This document shows positions 24,504 through 33,245 of a DNA stretch of 64,000 bases, piece by piece. The DNA is from Chryseobacterium sp. FH2. GTDB taxonomy: Bacteria > Bacteroidota > Bacteroidia > Flavobacteriales > Weeksellaceae. The first letter of the stretch is position 1. Each line of letters starts with the position of its first letter. The stretch is from the NCBI RefSeq assembly GCF_001045455.1, contig NZ_LFNE01000003.1, positions 1 to 64,000 on the forward strand. Reading direction: 5' to 3'. A program made the position numbers and the translations under genes. The notes beneath the pieces were generated by a model, which was not told the origin of the DNA, searched no databases, and saw only the letters and a program-made list of their open reading frames with translations.

Positions 24504-25622
24504 ATGAATTGGGAGAACATTGCCGGACAAGGAAATCTGAAAAAACTTCTTAGAGACAGTATCGCCGAAAACAGAGTAAGCCACGCCCAGCTTTTCGTAG
24601 GAAGGGAAGGGTACGGAACATTGCCAATGGTTTTGGCGTATGCTAAAGAGGTTTTGAGCCGGGAAAATGAGCATGCAGCTTCAAAAGTAGAACATTTAAA
24701 CCATCTTGATTTACACTTCAGTTTTCCGGTTTTCACTGACAATAAGAATTCTTTAAGTAAAAATAAATTTGAGGAGTTCAGGGAAATGATCATTAGCTCT
24801 CCTTATTCAAGCTATGATGACTGGACAGCTTTTTTAGAGTCTGAAAACAAACAGCTTTTTATTTCTGCTGATGAAATAGATGATCAAAATCAAAAATTCT
24901 CACTTAAAAGTTTCGAAGGAGGAACAAAGATCCTTATCGTTTGGAGAGCAGATAAAATGAACGTTGCCGCTTCAAATAAATTCCTGAAATTTTTGGAAGA
25001 ACCGCCCGCAAAGACAATCATTCTTCTGACTGCCGAAAGTACAAATGATATTCTTCCCACAATTCTTTCGAGAACTCAAATTGTAGAAGTTCCGAGAATT
25101 ACTGACGAGGATTTGGGAGCTTATTTAAAAAAGCAATTCAATATTTCTGATGAAAAGGTAAAAGAAATTATTCATGAAGCCCAGGGAGATTTGAATGATG
25201 CAATGAAACTATTACAGTCAGGAACAAAGAATGAAGAGTTTGAAAAATTGTTTGTTCAATGGGTCCGCGATGCTTTTATGGTAAAAAAGAAACCTGAATT
25301 TCTAAAAAGTATCATTTTCTGGGCAAGAGAAATTGCCGGCTGGAACAGAGAAAAACAAAAGAATTTTTTAAATTATTGCTCGGAAATTTTCAGATTGGCT
25401 TTACTTCAGAATTACCAGTCGGAAAGTTTAGTGTATAAAAAAATTGATGCCAATGGTTTTAACTGGGCAGGTTTTTCAAAATTCATTAGCGGAGCTAATA
25501 TTGAAAGTATTTTAGAAGAAATCAGTACCGCCGATTTACACCTTACCCGAAACGGGAATCCCAAAATTGTATGGACTGATTTAGGTATAAAGCTATCAAG
25601 ATATATTCATAAGAGTTCATAA
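24504..25622 (+). CDS. holB: DNA polymerase III subunit delta'
   Basis: Delta' is the stator subunit of the clamp loader. The 372-residue product begins MNWENIAGQGNLKKLLRDSI with SHAQLFVGREGYGTLPM, where the P-loop lysine is missing (GT in place of GKT), as expected for a subunit that does not bind ATP. Further marks are KILIVWRADKMNVAASNKFLKFLEEPPA, TILLTAE-like IILLTAEST and LPTILSRTQIVEVPRI (the SRC-like Arg-finger position reads SRT). An insertion of charged residues follows motif A. It stands alone between divergent lptC-region genes and a convergent antiporter. Confidence 0.93.
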   Translation: MNWENIAGQGNLKKLLRDSIAENRVSHAQLFVGREGYGTLPMVLAYAKEVLSRENEHAASKVEHLNHLDLHFSFPVFTDNKNSLSKNKFEEFREMIISSPYSSYDDWTAFLESENKQLFISADEIDDQNQKFSLKSFEGGTKILIVWRADKMNVAASNKFLKFLEEPPAKTIILLTAESTNDILPTILSRTQIVEVPRITDEDLGAYLKKQFNISDEKVKEIIHEAQGDLNDAMKLLQSGTKNEEFEKLFVQWVRDAFMVKKKPEFLKSIIFWAREIAGWNREKQKNFLNYCSEIFRLALLQNYQSESLVYKKIDANGFNWAGFSKFISGANIESILEEISTADLHLTRNGNPKIVWTDLGIKLSRYIHKSS

Positions 25623-25652
25623 AAACTCCGGCAATACTGCCGGAGTTTTTAT
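25621..25652. terminator. terminator between holB and the antiporter
   Basis: A perfect 13-bp stem AAAAACTCCGGCA/TGCCGGAGTTTTT with loop ATAC. It overlaps the holB stop codon and can serve both convergent genes. Confidence 0.85.
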
Positions 25653-25664
25653 ATCATAAATATG

Positions 25665-26861
25665 TTATCCTAAATTTTTATGTTTCAAAACTTTTCCTAT
25701 TCTGGTATTTTGATTTTTGTCAATTATTTTTTTTAATATGGCAATCCATATGGTAGAAAGCAAAAGAGATAAACAGGTTATTCCCAGGCCTGCCTTATAA
25801 AGACTATATTCAATAATTTCAGTTTTATATGCAACAGATAAGGCAAGAATCCCAAACTCCCCTGTTTGAGATAACAAGGCTCCTCCGTACCAGCTGTCTC
25901 TCCAATTGTATTTTAATAATCGGAAAACAATTGCTGACATGAAGCTGTTGCTTATCAGTACAAAAAATGTTCCCAGTAAAATGATTCGGAAATTCGAATA
26001 GAGATAATAAAGATCAAGACGCAAACCTATTGAAACAAAAAACAGGGTAACAAAGAAAACTTTAAAAGGTATCAAAGAGTGTTCAAGCCAATGGAATATT
26101 TTTACTTTACCTACCATCACCCCGGCAATGAAACTTCCGAGCGCACCGCTTAACCCTGCTGTTTCAGCAAGCAATCCGAATCCGAGACAGATAAACAGTC
26201 CAAAAAATACCTGCAAATCATGATCATTTTCAATTGCCCTGAACAGTTTCGGCAGTTTAATTTCCCGTGTAGTTCTTATCCTTTTGACAACAAAGAAAAT
26301 GGCAATACACACCATAATAGGAAATATAATCTGTATAAAATTGAAATCTTCCTTATTCCATGCTTTTAGCAGGGTTAAAACAGGGGCAAGAAGCAGATCC
26401 TGAAATATCAGCATATTTAAAATTGTGATGCCGAAAGCTGTTTTTAAAGCATTATGCTTTTTTAAAAATTCGCTGACCACTGCTGTACTGTTAAACACAA
26501 AAAGTACAGCGATCAGGATAATGCTGTTTAAGGAAAGCCCTATTATCTTACCTACTAAAAAAGCAAATATAATACTCAAAAGAGTTTTTATACTCTGAGC
26601 TACCACAGGTGTTATCAGTAAACTCCGTTTATCAGGAACGTTGATTTCCATCCCGAGAAAAAACATTAAAAGTAAAATTCCTATTTCACCTATGACTTCT
26701 ATTTCTTCCGGGTTGGTAAAAATTCCTAAAATATGGGGTCCCAGAACTATTCCTACTATTATATAAGCAATCAGATAAGGCTGGTTCAGTTTCTTCAGCA
26801 GGAACATTATCCCTAATGTGGTAAGACATAATACGCATATTGACCAAAGTAAGCCATTCAT
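25665..26861 (-). CDS. cation:proton antiporter, CPA2/Kef type
   Basis: This 398-residue protein is made of about 12 hydrophobic helices with the Na/H exchanger-domain pattern of the CPA2 family: YLIAYIIVGIVLGPHILGIF, EIGILLLMFFLGMEIN, FVFNSTAVVSEFLKKHN, ILNMLIFQDLLLAPVL and SGALGSFIAGVMVGKV, then LLSQTGEFGILALSVA. It lacks the cytosolic TrkA-N domain of KefB/C. It probably exchanges K+ or Na+ for protons at the inner membrane; the ion cannot be told. It is preceded by the hsp20 terminator, so it is transcribed separately. Confidence 0.88.
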   Translation of the reverse strand: MNGLLWSICVLCLTTLGIMFLLKKLNQPYLIAYIIVGIVLGPHILGIFTNPEEIEVIGEIGILLLMFFLGMEINVPDKRSLLITPVVAQSIKTLLSIIFAFLVGKIIGLSLNSIILIAVLFVFNSTAVVSEFLKKHNALKTAFGITILNMLIFQDLLLAPVLTLLKAWNKEDFNFIQIIFPIMVCIAIFFVVKRIRTTREIKLPKLFRAIENDHDLQVFFGLFICLGFGLLAETAGLSGALGSFIAGVMVGKVKIFHWLEHSLIPFKVFFVTLFFVSIGLRLDLYYLYSNFRIILLGTFFVLISNSFMSAIVFRLLKYNWRDSWYGGALLSQTGEFGILALSVAYKTEIIEYSLYKAGLGITCLSLLLSTIWIAILKKIIDKNQNTRIGKVLKHKNLG

Positions 26862-26910
26862 AGTTTATTATGTTTAAAAAATTGATGAATTGATTAGGTG
26901 AAGATGATAG

Positions 26911-26944
26911 AAAATTGGTTTTCCGGGTAAGGAAAACCAATTTT
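26911..26944 (-). terminator. hsp20 terminator
   Basis: A perfect 14-bp inverted repeat AAAATTGGTTTTCC/GGAAAACCAATTTT with a 6-nt loop, just downstream of the hsp20 stop. Confidence 0.85.
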
Positions 26945-26961
26945 ATGAAGAAAAATAATGA

Positions 26962-27417
26962 TTATTTGATCTCGATGAGTCGAGGGGCTTGTTTTTTAGC
27001 CTCCTCCGTTTTCGGGATCGTCAGCTTTAAAACTCCGTTTTCATATTTAGCCTGGATGTTATCCTCGTCAACAACATTTTTAGGCAGCTCAAAGCTGCGT
27101 TGAAAAGACTGATAGCTAAATTCCTTACGGGTATAATTGTCATCTTTCTCTTCCTTCTGATTTTTTTTCGAAGAAGAGATGGTAAGGAGATTACCTTCCA
27201 GGGTAATTTGGAAGTCTTGTTTCTCCATACCCGGTGCTGCAACTTCTACTTCGTAATTTCCCGGGCTCTCCTTGATGTTTACCGAAGGAAGAGTGGTGAG
27301 AGTAGAAGAAAAATTATTATTGCCCCAATTAAAAAGTTCGCGGCTAAAAAAGTCATCGAACAGCGTACGTGGATTTGCAGGGAGCAAACTGCCATTGTTT
27401 CTTTTTACGATTGACAT
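26962..27417 (-). CDS. small heat-shock protein, Hsp20/alpha-crystallin family
   Basis: This 151-residue holdase chaperone has an N-terminal arm with TLFDDFFSRELFNWG. The alpha-crystallin domain lies at ~45-140: PSVNIKESPGNYEVEVAAPG, FQITLEGNLLTIS, FSYQSFQRSFELPKNV and ENGVLKLTIPK. It ends in the C-terminal IxI-type motif RLIEIK. The stress gene stands alone. Its upstream region carries a -24/-12 sigma-54-like element and two 12-bp phased repeats rather than a TAnnTTTG box. Confidence 0.95.
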   Translation of the reverse strand: MSIVKRNNGSLLPANPRTLFDDFFSRELFNWGNNNFSSTLTTLPSVNIKESPGNYEVEVAAPGMEKQDFQITLEGNLLTISSSKKNQKEEKDDNYTRKEFSYQSFQRSFELPKNVVDEDNIQAKYENGVLKLTIPKTEEAKKQAPRLIEIK

Positions 27418-27470
27418 AATAAAACCATTTTTTAAGGTTAAACAATAAATTTAATGAACACATTTGAGAG

Positions 27471-27490
27471 CGCACAAACAGCATACCAAA
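27471..27490 (-). promoter_or_regulatory. candidate sigma-54 (-24/-12) promoter of hsp20
   Basis: On the minus strand TTGGTATGCTGTTTGTGC contains GG at 27487-27486 and G at 27475 with exactly 10 nt between, matching the GG-N10-G(C/T) rule of RpoN promoters. The -12 base after G is T rather than C. The predicted leader is about 45 nt. Confidence 0.4.
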
Positions 27491-27501
27491 TACCTGAAGA
27501 G

Positions 27502-27534
27502 GAAAAAATGTCAGAACAAGCTGAAAAAATGTCA
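27502..27534 (-). promoter_or_regulatory. two 12-bp direct repeats at 21-bp period upstream of hsp20
   Basis: TGACATTTTTTC occurs at 27513-27502 and 27534-27523 on the minus strand, identical and two helical turns apart. It lies upstream of the sigma-54-like element and could bind an enhancer protein. Confidence 0.5.
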
Positions 27535-27771
27535 TAAAAAGAGGCAAATTTTGCCTGTAAAAATAACCTGTATTTATATCTAATGTTTAGCAAACTGGAT
27601 ATTAGTTTTACTGATTCATTATTTTTGTATTCTAACCATTGCTTTCTGAGCGAAATGTAATTGAAAATCTGAAATTATCTTTAATGATTTTTTTTTGGGT
27701 TTTAATGAACATTAAATCAGTAACTTAAGTAGGTTGCGTTGCTCAATATACAAAAATAAATTAAAAAAATC

Positions 27772-27787
27772 AATCAATCGTTTGATT
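27772..27787 (+). promoter_or_regulatory. candidate TetR operator
   Basis: The inverted repeat AATCAA-tcgt-TTGATT overlaps the -33 element (TTTG at 27781-27784) of the efflux operon promoter, so binding would block RNA polymerase. Confidence 0.55.
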
Positions 27788-27811
27788 TGTTGTAAAACTT
27801 GCGTAAATTTG
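27781..27811 (+). promoter_or_regulatory. promoter of the tetR-tolC-hlyD-emrB operon
   Basis: TTTG (27781-27784), then 19 nt, then TAAATTTG (27804-27811), a perfect -7 box, 21 nt before the ATG at 27833. Confidence 0.65.
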
Positions 27812-27832
27812 CCCCCTGAAAATAGAAAATAG

Positions 27833-28459
27833 ATGGTATCAAAAGAAGAAAATATATTATATGCTGCCGAAAAGCTATTTGCTGAGCTGGGTTTTGAAGG
27901 AACTTCTACCAGGGAAATTGCAAAAGCAGCGAATGTAAATATTTCTATGATTTCCTACTATTTCGGTTCAAAAGAAAAGCTCTATGAGAAATTAGTTGAA
28001 TACAGGATGAATGAAGGGCAATTCTTTTCAAAAGATATTTTAGAAAGAACCGATATCAATGAATGGGGAAAAATAGAAAAGATTGTTGATCAGTTTTCAG
28101 GAAGGGTGAGGCATCATAAATGTTTCTACAGAATTATGCAGAGAGAACAGCTTCATACGAAAAATCCTCAAATGATAGAGTTTTTGAAGCAAACGAAAAT
28201 GGGCTTTATCAATATGTATTCTAAAGTCCTGGAAAGTGGACTGAAAAAAGGAATTTTTACGAAAAATCCCCCAATTTATCTTCTTCATGCGACGGTAAGC
28301 GGCACCTTATTTTATGCATCAAATGCAAAAGAAATGTATAAAGAATTCCTGAATAATACCGAAGAAGATGAAATTTTTGATGAAAAATATTACACAGAAC
28401 TTAATAAACATATTAAATATTTACTAAAAGACCTTTTAGGTTATGAAGAAAATAAATAA
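27833..28459 (+). CDS. TetR/AcrR-family transcriptional regulator
   Basis: This 208-residue protein has an N-terminal TetR helix-turn-helix at ~8-55: ILYAAEKLFAELGFEGTSTR, then EIAKAANVNISMISYYFGSK. The C-terminal domain is the CECR/YfiR-like ligand-binding helix bundle. It is the first gene of a drug-efflux operon, and the next gene starts 17 bp before its stop. It most likely represses the operon through the palindrome over its own -33 box and is released by an efflux substrate. The substrate cannot be read from sequence. Confidence 0.93.
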   Translation: MVSKEENILYAAEKLFAELGFEGTSTREIAKAANVNISMISYYFGSKEKLYEKLVEYRMNEGQFFSKDILERTDINEWGKIEKIVDQFSGRVRHHKCFYRIMQREQLHTKNPQMIEFLKQTKMGFINMYSKVLESGLKKGIFTKNPPIYLLHATVSGTLFYASNAKEMYKEFLNNTEEDEIFDEKYYTELNKHIKYLLKDLLGYEENK

Positions 28460-29756
28460 CTCAGTCCTTGCACTGGCCCTATTTATAGGGGTTGCAAACA
28501 TAAATGCTCAGGAGAAAAAAATGCTTACTCTTGATGAAGCTGTGCAGTTGGGTATCCAAAACAGCAAAAATCTGAAGATTGATGCAGCGAAAATAGAAGA
28601 AGCTACAGCGGATCTTCTGGAGGCGAAGAACAGACAACTTCCGGAACTTAAAGTTTCAGGAAGCTATATGTATCTTCCCATAAAACCGACTATTGATATC
28701 AAACTTCCGGGTGTTTCAGGCGCAGGAGGTCCGGAGGTGCATCAGGTTGTGTACGGATCTGCCAATCTCAGCGTTCCGATTTACAGTGGAGGAAGAATAA
28801 AATACGGTATTCAGTCTGCAAAATATTTGGTGGAAGCATCAAAATTAAGCACTGAAAATGACAAAATAGCAATTGCTTATAATGTTGCTCAGGCTTATAA
28901 TAATTTGTTTAAGGCAAATCAATCGATTAAAGTTTTAGAGGAAAACCTTACTGCTTCTCAAAAGAGAGATGAAACTTTCCTTAAAATGGAAAATAACGGC
29001 ATAATAGCAAGAAACGATAGATTAAAAGCAAATCTTCAGACTTCAAATATCGAATTGCAATTATTGGAAGCAAAAAACAATTACAATATTGCAAACATCA
29101 ATATGGATTTGTTATTGGGTATTCCTGAAACTACTGAAATTGAAGTTGACCAAAACTATATTGATGAAGGAAGTGATGTGAGACCTGTTGATTTTTATGT
29201 AAATGAAGCTAAAGAAAATCGTAAAGATTTACAGGCTTTAAGTAAGCAAAGAGAAGCTGCTGCATTGGGAACAAAAGCTGCAAAAGCAGAAAATCTTCCT
29301 TCAATTGCATTTACAGGAGGTTATGTAGCAGCAGATATTCCTAAATTTCTTACGGTGTACAATGCTGTGAATGTAGGATTGGGAGTGTCTTACAATTTAT
29401 CAAACCTTTGGAAAGAAAATTCATCTTTGCGACAGTCTCAGGCTAGAGAAAAGCAATTGGCTGCGAATAATGAATTATTAAACGACAACATTAAGCTTGA
29501 TGTAAACAGAGAATATCAAAATACAGATTACTCCAAAAAGAGAATCGCAGTTTTCGAAAAATCTGCCGAGCAAGCTAATGAAAACTACAGAATCACAAAA
29601 AATAAATATGATAACGGCCTTGCAACAATGACAGAATTGTTGGATGCAGATGCAGCTCAGATTTCGGCAAATGTCGGGGTAATTAATGCTAAAGCAGATG
29701 CAGCATTGGCTTACAGAAAACTATTACAAACTACAGGAACTCTAACAATTAAATAA
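28443..29756 (+). CDS. TolC-family outer membrane efflux protein
   Basis: This 437-residue protein has a signal peptide (VANINAQ). Two OEP repeats follow, each with long coiled-coil helices: LTLDEAVQLGIQNSKNLKID at the start, VYGSANLSVPIYSGGRIKYG, then the second half with ENLPSIAFTGGYVAADIPKF and the helix ENYRITKNKYDNGLATMTEL near the C-terminus. It is the outer-membrane channel of a tripartite pump with the following HlyD and MFS genes. The start overlaps the tetR 3' end by 17 bp, implying coupling. Confidence 0.93.
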   Translation: MKKINNSVLALALFIGVANINAQEKKMLTLDEAVQLGIQNSKNLKIDAAKIEEATADLLEAKNRQLPELKVSGSYMYLPIKPTIDIKLPGVSGAGGPEVHQVVYGSANLSVPIYSGGRIKYGIQSAKYLVEASKLSTENDKIAIAYNVAQAYNNLFKANQSIKVLEENLTASQKRDETFLKMENNGIIARNDRLKANLQTSNIELQLLEAKNNYNIANINMDLLLGIPETTEIEVDQNYIDEGSDVRPVDFYVNEAKENRKDLQALSKQREAAALGTKAAKAENLPSIAFTGGYVAADIPKFLTVYNAVNVGLGVSYNLSNLWKENSSLRQSQAREKQLAANNELLNDNIKLDVNREYQNTDYSKKRIAVFEKSAEQANENYRITKNKYDNGLATMTELLDADAAQISANVGVINAKADAALAYRKLLQTTGTLTIK

Positions 29757-29777
29757 AAATTAAGAACGATACCAAAA

Positions 29778-30881
29778 ATGGAAAATAATAATACACAGGC
29801 AACTGAACCTAAAAAGAAGAAAAGTTTAGTTTTCCCAATAATCCTGGCGGTTGTTTTAATCGGTGGAGGGATCTACGGCTACAGAACTTATACTTACGGC
29901 CAGTCTCACGAAGAAACTGATGATGCTCAAATTGCTTCAAACATGTCTCCGGTAATATCTAAAATTTCTGGATACGTAACCGAAGTAAAAGTAAAAGATA
30001 ACCAATTCGTAAAAAAAGGTGATACACTGGTTATTTTAGATAATAAAGATCAGACAATGGCTCTTCAGCAGGCTCAGGCGGCGTTGTCTACAGCAAAAAG
30101 CAATATTTCAAATGCAGAAGCTACCACTACTGCCACTTCAAAGAATATTGGTTCTTCCCAGGCTGCGGTAACTACTGCAAACGCACAAATAGAAGCTGCA
30201 AAGGTTAACGTTTGGAAAACTTCTCAGGACCTGAAAAGATATGCAAATCTTGTGAAAGACCATTCAATTACTGAGCAACAATACGAGCAGGCTTTAGCTG
30301 CAAAGCAAACTGCGGATAAACAGCTGCAGGTTTTAATTGATCAGAGAAACCAAATAGCTCAGCAAACCAATATCGCATCTTCTCAAACGGCTGCAAGCTC
30401 TCAACAAATCAGCGTTGCAGGTTCTGTGGCTAAACAAAGAGAAGTAGATGTTGAAAATGCAAAATTAAACTTGTCATATACTGTAATCGTGGCTCCTGAA
30501 GACGGATATGTTGGAAAAGTCCCAATTCAGGCAGGACAATATCTGCAGGCTGGCGCACAGTTATTTGCTTTGGTTAAAAATGATCAAAAATGGGTTGTGG
30601 CAAACTTCAAAGAAACTCAGGTTGACAGAATGGTGGAAGGACAAAAAGTAAAAATCGAGATTGATGCTTTTCCTGATCAGGAATTTGAAGGAGTTGTAAG
30701 CTCATTCTCCCCTGCAACAGGTGCTACTTTCTCAATACTTCCTCCGGATAATGCGAGTGGTAACTTTGTAAAAGTGGTTCAGAGACTGCCCGTAAAAATA
30801 GATTTTGTGAATCTTGATAAAAATATCGCAAAAAGATTAAGAACAGGAATGAACGTGAAAGCAGAAGTTTCTTTGAAATAA
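29778..30881 (+). CDS. HlyD/EmrA-family periplasmic adaptor
   Basis: This encodes 367 residues. A short cytosolic Lys-rich start is followed by one membrane helix (LVFPIILAVVLIGGGIYGY) and the EmrA mark ETDDAQIASNMSPVISKISG. The lipoyl half-motif VKVKDNQFVKKGDTLVILD comes next, then a ~120-residue alanine/glutamine-rich coiled-coil hairpin, the second lipoyl half (LNLSYTVIVAPEDGYVGKVP) and a beta-barrel domain ending KRLRTGMNVKAEVSLK. It bridges the MFS pump and TolC. It follows tolC by 21 bp. Confidence 0.94.
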   Translation: MENNNTQATEPKKKKSLVFPIILAVVLIGGGIYGYRTYTYGQSHEETDDAQIASNMSPVISKISGYVTEVKVKDNQFVKKGDTLVILDNKDQTMALQQAQAALSTAKSNISNAEATTTATSKNIGSSQAAVTTANAQIEAAKVNVWKTSQDLKRYANLVKDHSITEQQYEQALAAKQTADKQLQVLIDQRNQIAQQTNIASSQTAASSQQISVAGSVAKQREVDVENAKLNLSYTVIVAPEDGYVGKVPIQAGQYLQAGAQLFALVKNDQKWVVANFKETQVDRMVEGQKVKIEIDAFPDQEFEGVVSSFSPATGATFSILPPDNASGNFVKVVQRLPVKIDFVNLDKNIAKRLRTGMNVKAEVSLK

Positions 30882-31323
30882 TATAAAAAAAATAAGTGAA
30901 TTGTCAATTTTGCAGAGGCAGGTCGAATTGTGAATGTAAAATGAAGGTGTAAAATTGATAATGAAGCAGGTGCCGTTTTGCAGATGAAAGTCAATGGTGA
31001 AAGTAATATGAAGTGGCAAATTGACAATAAAGTTGATATCGGTTTGTAAATGAAAATCAATAATGAGTTGGAAGATGAAGTAGTAAAAAAGACAACTTAG
31101 TTGATTGATAGTTGGCAATTCACTTTTAAAAAATAATTAAAATATTAAGGAATTAAGAGATTTGGAAGTTACTGTATTAATAAAATTTTTAATCATTTCA
31201 TTTATTAATACAGGATGGAATTTAATTATAATTGAGAGCAAAGTTAGTTCGTAAAAACTTGTTCTGATTTCTAAAATTTCTGAATCTCATAATCTCTTAA
31301 TTTTTTAATACCAATAAAAAACT
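30882..31323. repeat. non-coding gap in the efflux operon with degenerate short repeats
   Basis: This 440-bp gap between the adaptor and the MFS pump is unusually long for an operon. From 30900 to 31090 it carries imperfect repeats of the type AATTGAYAATRAAG, GATGAAAGTCAATGGTGAAAG and AAATGAAAATCAATAATGAG. The right half is AT-rich, with TTAATACCAATAAAAAAC before the ATG. No terminator is evident. Confidence 0.5.
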
Positions 31324-32898
31324 ATGCAAGATTCATTAGTAGAATATGGAGCCCGAAGAGTAATCATTACGATTACGGCAATTCTTTGTGCTCTGCTTGA
31401 GATTGTAGATTCCACGATTGTAAATGTTGCCCTGAATGAGATGAAGGGAAATCTTGGAGCTACTCTTTCTGAAGTCGGCTGGGTGATCACAGCATACGCC
31501 ATTGGTAACGTAATCGTTGTACCGATGACGAGCTGGCTTTCTCAACAGTTTGGACGAAGAAATTATTTCGCTGCTTCCATCATTATATTTACCATATTTT
31601 CATTCTTATGCGGAAACGCAACGAATATTTGGGAACTGGTATTTTTCAGGTTGATGCAGGGAATCGGTGGGGGAGCCTTATTGGTAACTTCACAGACGAT
31701 TATTACGGAATCTTATCCGATTGAAAAAAGAAGTATGGCTCAGGCGATTTATGGTCTTGGGGTAATTATTGGCCCTACATTAGGCCCGCCATTGGGAGGA
31801 TATATTGTAGATAACTTTAGCTGGCCTTATATTTTTTATATTAATATTCCTATCGGTATTGCAGCGACCTTGATGACACTTCAGTTTGTAAAAAGTCCGA
31901 GATATGCAGAAAAACGAAAAGCTTCGGATGTAGACTGGCTGGGTATTGGATTATTGGCAGTGACAGTCGGTTCATTGCAATATATTTTGGAAAGAGGCCA
32001 TGAAGAAGACTGGTTTGCAAGCGGATGGATTGTAATATTTACCATTTCTGCAGTCTTAGGATTTATATTGTTCCTTTGGAGGGAGCTTACTTTCAAATAT
32101 CCGATTGTGGAACTCCGTGTATTGAAGAACGGAAATTTAAGAATCGGAACGATAATGTCCTTTGTACTAGGTTTCGGATTGTATGGCTCTACATTTATTG
32201 TTCCCCTCTATACTCAGAGTATTTTAGGTTGGACAGCCCTTCAATCAGGTGCTTTGATGATTCCTGCGGCATTGACAACAGCTTTCATGATGCCTATTAT
32301 CGGTAGATTATTATCAAAAGGCGCAAAACAGCAGATCCTTGTTTCTTTGGGATTATTGATCTTCTTTATTTACAGTTTCTGGGGTTACAAAATTCTGACT
32401 CCGGATACAAGTAAAGATGCCTTTTTCTGGATGTTGATTGTGAGAGGAGCGGGTCTGGGACTGTTATTTATCCCGATTACATCATTGTCATTAAGCACAT
32501 TGAAAGGTCAGGAAATTGGTCAGGGGGCGGCATTTACAGGAATGATGAGACAGCTTGGAGGTTCTTTCGGGATTGCGGCAATTACTACGTTTATTGCGAA
32601 TGCCAGCCAGAAATATAGGGTGAGTTTAATTTCTCATTTGGATGAAACTGATTTTGCGGTTCAACAAAGACTGAATGCATTAAAAGCAAGCTTCATGTCA
32701 AAAGGAATGACTCCTGATGCGGCGATGAATGCAGCCTACAAAATGCTTGATTTATCAGTAACAAAACAGGCAACAGTACTTTCTTACATGGATGTTTTCC
32801 TTTATTTAGGGGTGATATTCCTGATATGTATTCCGTTTATCTTATTTATTAAAGAACGAAAAAGCAAAGAAAAAATAGATTTGAGTGGTGTACACTAA
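31324..32898 (+). CDS. DHA2-family MFS drug transporter (EmrB/QacA type)
   Basis: This 524-residue inner-membrane proton antiporter has 14 predicted helices. Marks are LLEIVDSTIVNVALNEMKGN in helix 1, VGWVITAYAIGNVIVVPMTS and SWLSQQFGRRNYF (motif A). Motif C follows as GPTLGPPLGGYIVDNFSWPY, with WRWIFYIN-type sequence replaced by SWPYIFYINIPIG. It forms the pump of the tripartite system with the upstream HlyD and TolC products. The preceding 440-bp gap means it may also have its own promoter. Confidence 0.94.
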   Translation: MQDSLVEYGARRVIITITAILCALLEIVDSTIVNVALNEMKGNLGATLSEVGWVITAYAIGNVIVVPMTSWLSQQFGRRNYFAASIIIFTIFSFLCGNATNIWELVFFRLMQGIGGGALLVTSQTIITESYPIEKRSMAQAIYGLGVIIGPTLGPPLGGYIVDNFSWPYIFYINIPIGIAATLMTLQFVKSPRYAEKRKASDVDWLGIGLLAVTVGSLQYILERGHEEDWFASGWIVIFTISAVLGFILFLWRELTFKYPIVELRVLKNGNLRIGTIMSFVLGFGLYGSTFIVPLYTQSILGWTALQSGALMIPAALTTAFMMPIIGRLLSKGAKQQILVSLGLLIFFIYSFWGYKILTPDTSKDAFFWMLIVRGAGLGLLFIPITSLSLSTLKGQEIGQGAAFTGMMRQLGGSFGIAAITTFIANASQKYRVSLISHLDETDFAVQQRLNALKASFMSKGMTPDAAMNAAYKMLDLSVTKQATVLSYMDVFLYLGVIFLICIPFILFIKERKSKEKIDLSGVH

Positions 32899-32916
32899 AT
32901 TTTATCAAAATAACAG

Positions 32917-32948
32917 GAAAACCTCTGCGATTGTGGAGGTTTTCTTGT
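32917..32948 (+). terminator. terminator of the efflux operon
   Basis: A 9-bp stem GAAAACCTC/GAGGTTTTC with a 10-nt loop and a T-rich tail, 19 bp after the MFS stop. Confidence 0.75.
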
Positions 32949-33229
32949 TTTTGAAGCTTATTTTTATTGGAATTTTAATAAATGAATTTGCATATTCCTG
33001 GCACTACGATTCTGAAAAGAGGAATCTATATTAATGAAAAAAATATAACAGGCTCAGCATGACATTGCTAATATTAACGCTAAATTTTGCATAAAGTTAT
33101 TCACAGTAATGCTGGGCGTAGCCAAAGCACCTTAACTCTTAATTAAACTCTTAATGGTTCAAAAATTATTTAATTCTAGCCATCCGTTCAATCAGAACCT
33201 CACGGAATTATTAAAATAAAAAACTCTCC
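32949..33229. other. intergenic region with a degraded REP-like palindrome
   Basis: No gene is evident. Around 33052-33133, GGCTCAGCATGACATT and, about 50 bp later, AATGCTGGGCGTAGCCAAAG form a decayed inverted repeat. It resembles the TGTCATGCTGAGC-type palindromes I recall from flavobacterial genomes. Confidence 0.4.
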
Positions 33230-33245
33230 TGACAAACATTTGTCA
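33230..33245 (+). promoter_or_regulatory. 16-bp palindromic operator before the MazG-like/tag operon
   Basis: TGACAAA-CA-TTTGTCA is a perfect palindrome with 7-bp arms. Its right arm contains TTTG, which lies 14 nt before the -7-like box TATCTTTA (33257-33264). Confidence 0.6.

Larger units (their letters stand above)
27418..27832. other. divergent regulatory region hsp20 / efflux operon
   Basis: About 415 bp without a gene. It holds the hsp20 promoter elements on the left and the TetR palindrome and promoter on the right. The middle part (27540-27770) is AT-rich with nothing recognised. Confidence 0.7.

Noticed and set aside
27502..27534. Possible CRISPR-like pair of 12-bp repeats
   Set aside because: Only two short repeats with a 9-nt gap and 21-bp phasing; fits regulatory sites, not an array.
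30837..31118. Minus-strand frames of 93 codons between the adaptor and MFS genes
   Set aside because: They reflect the degenerate repeats; the composition (F, I, T, H runs) is not protein-like.
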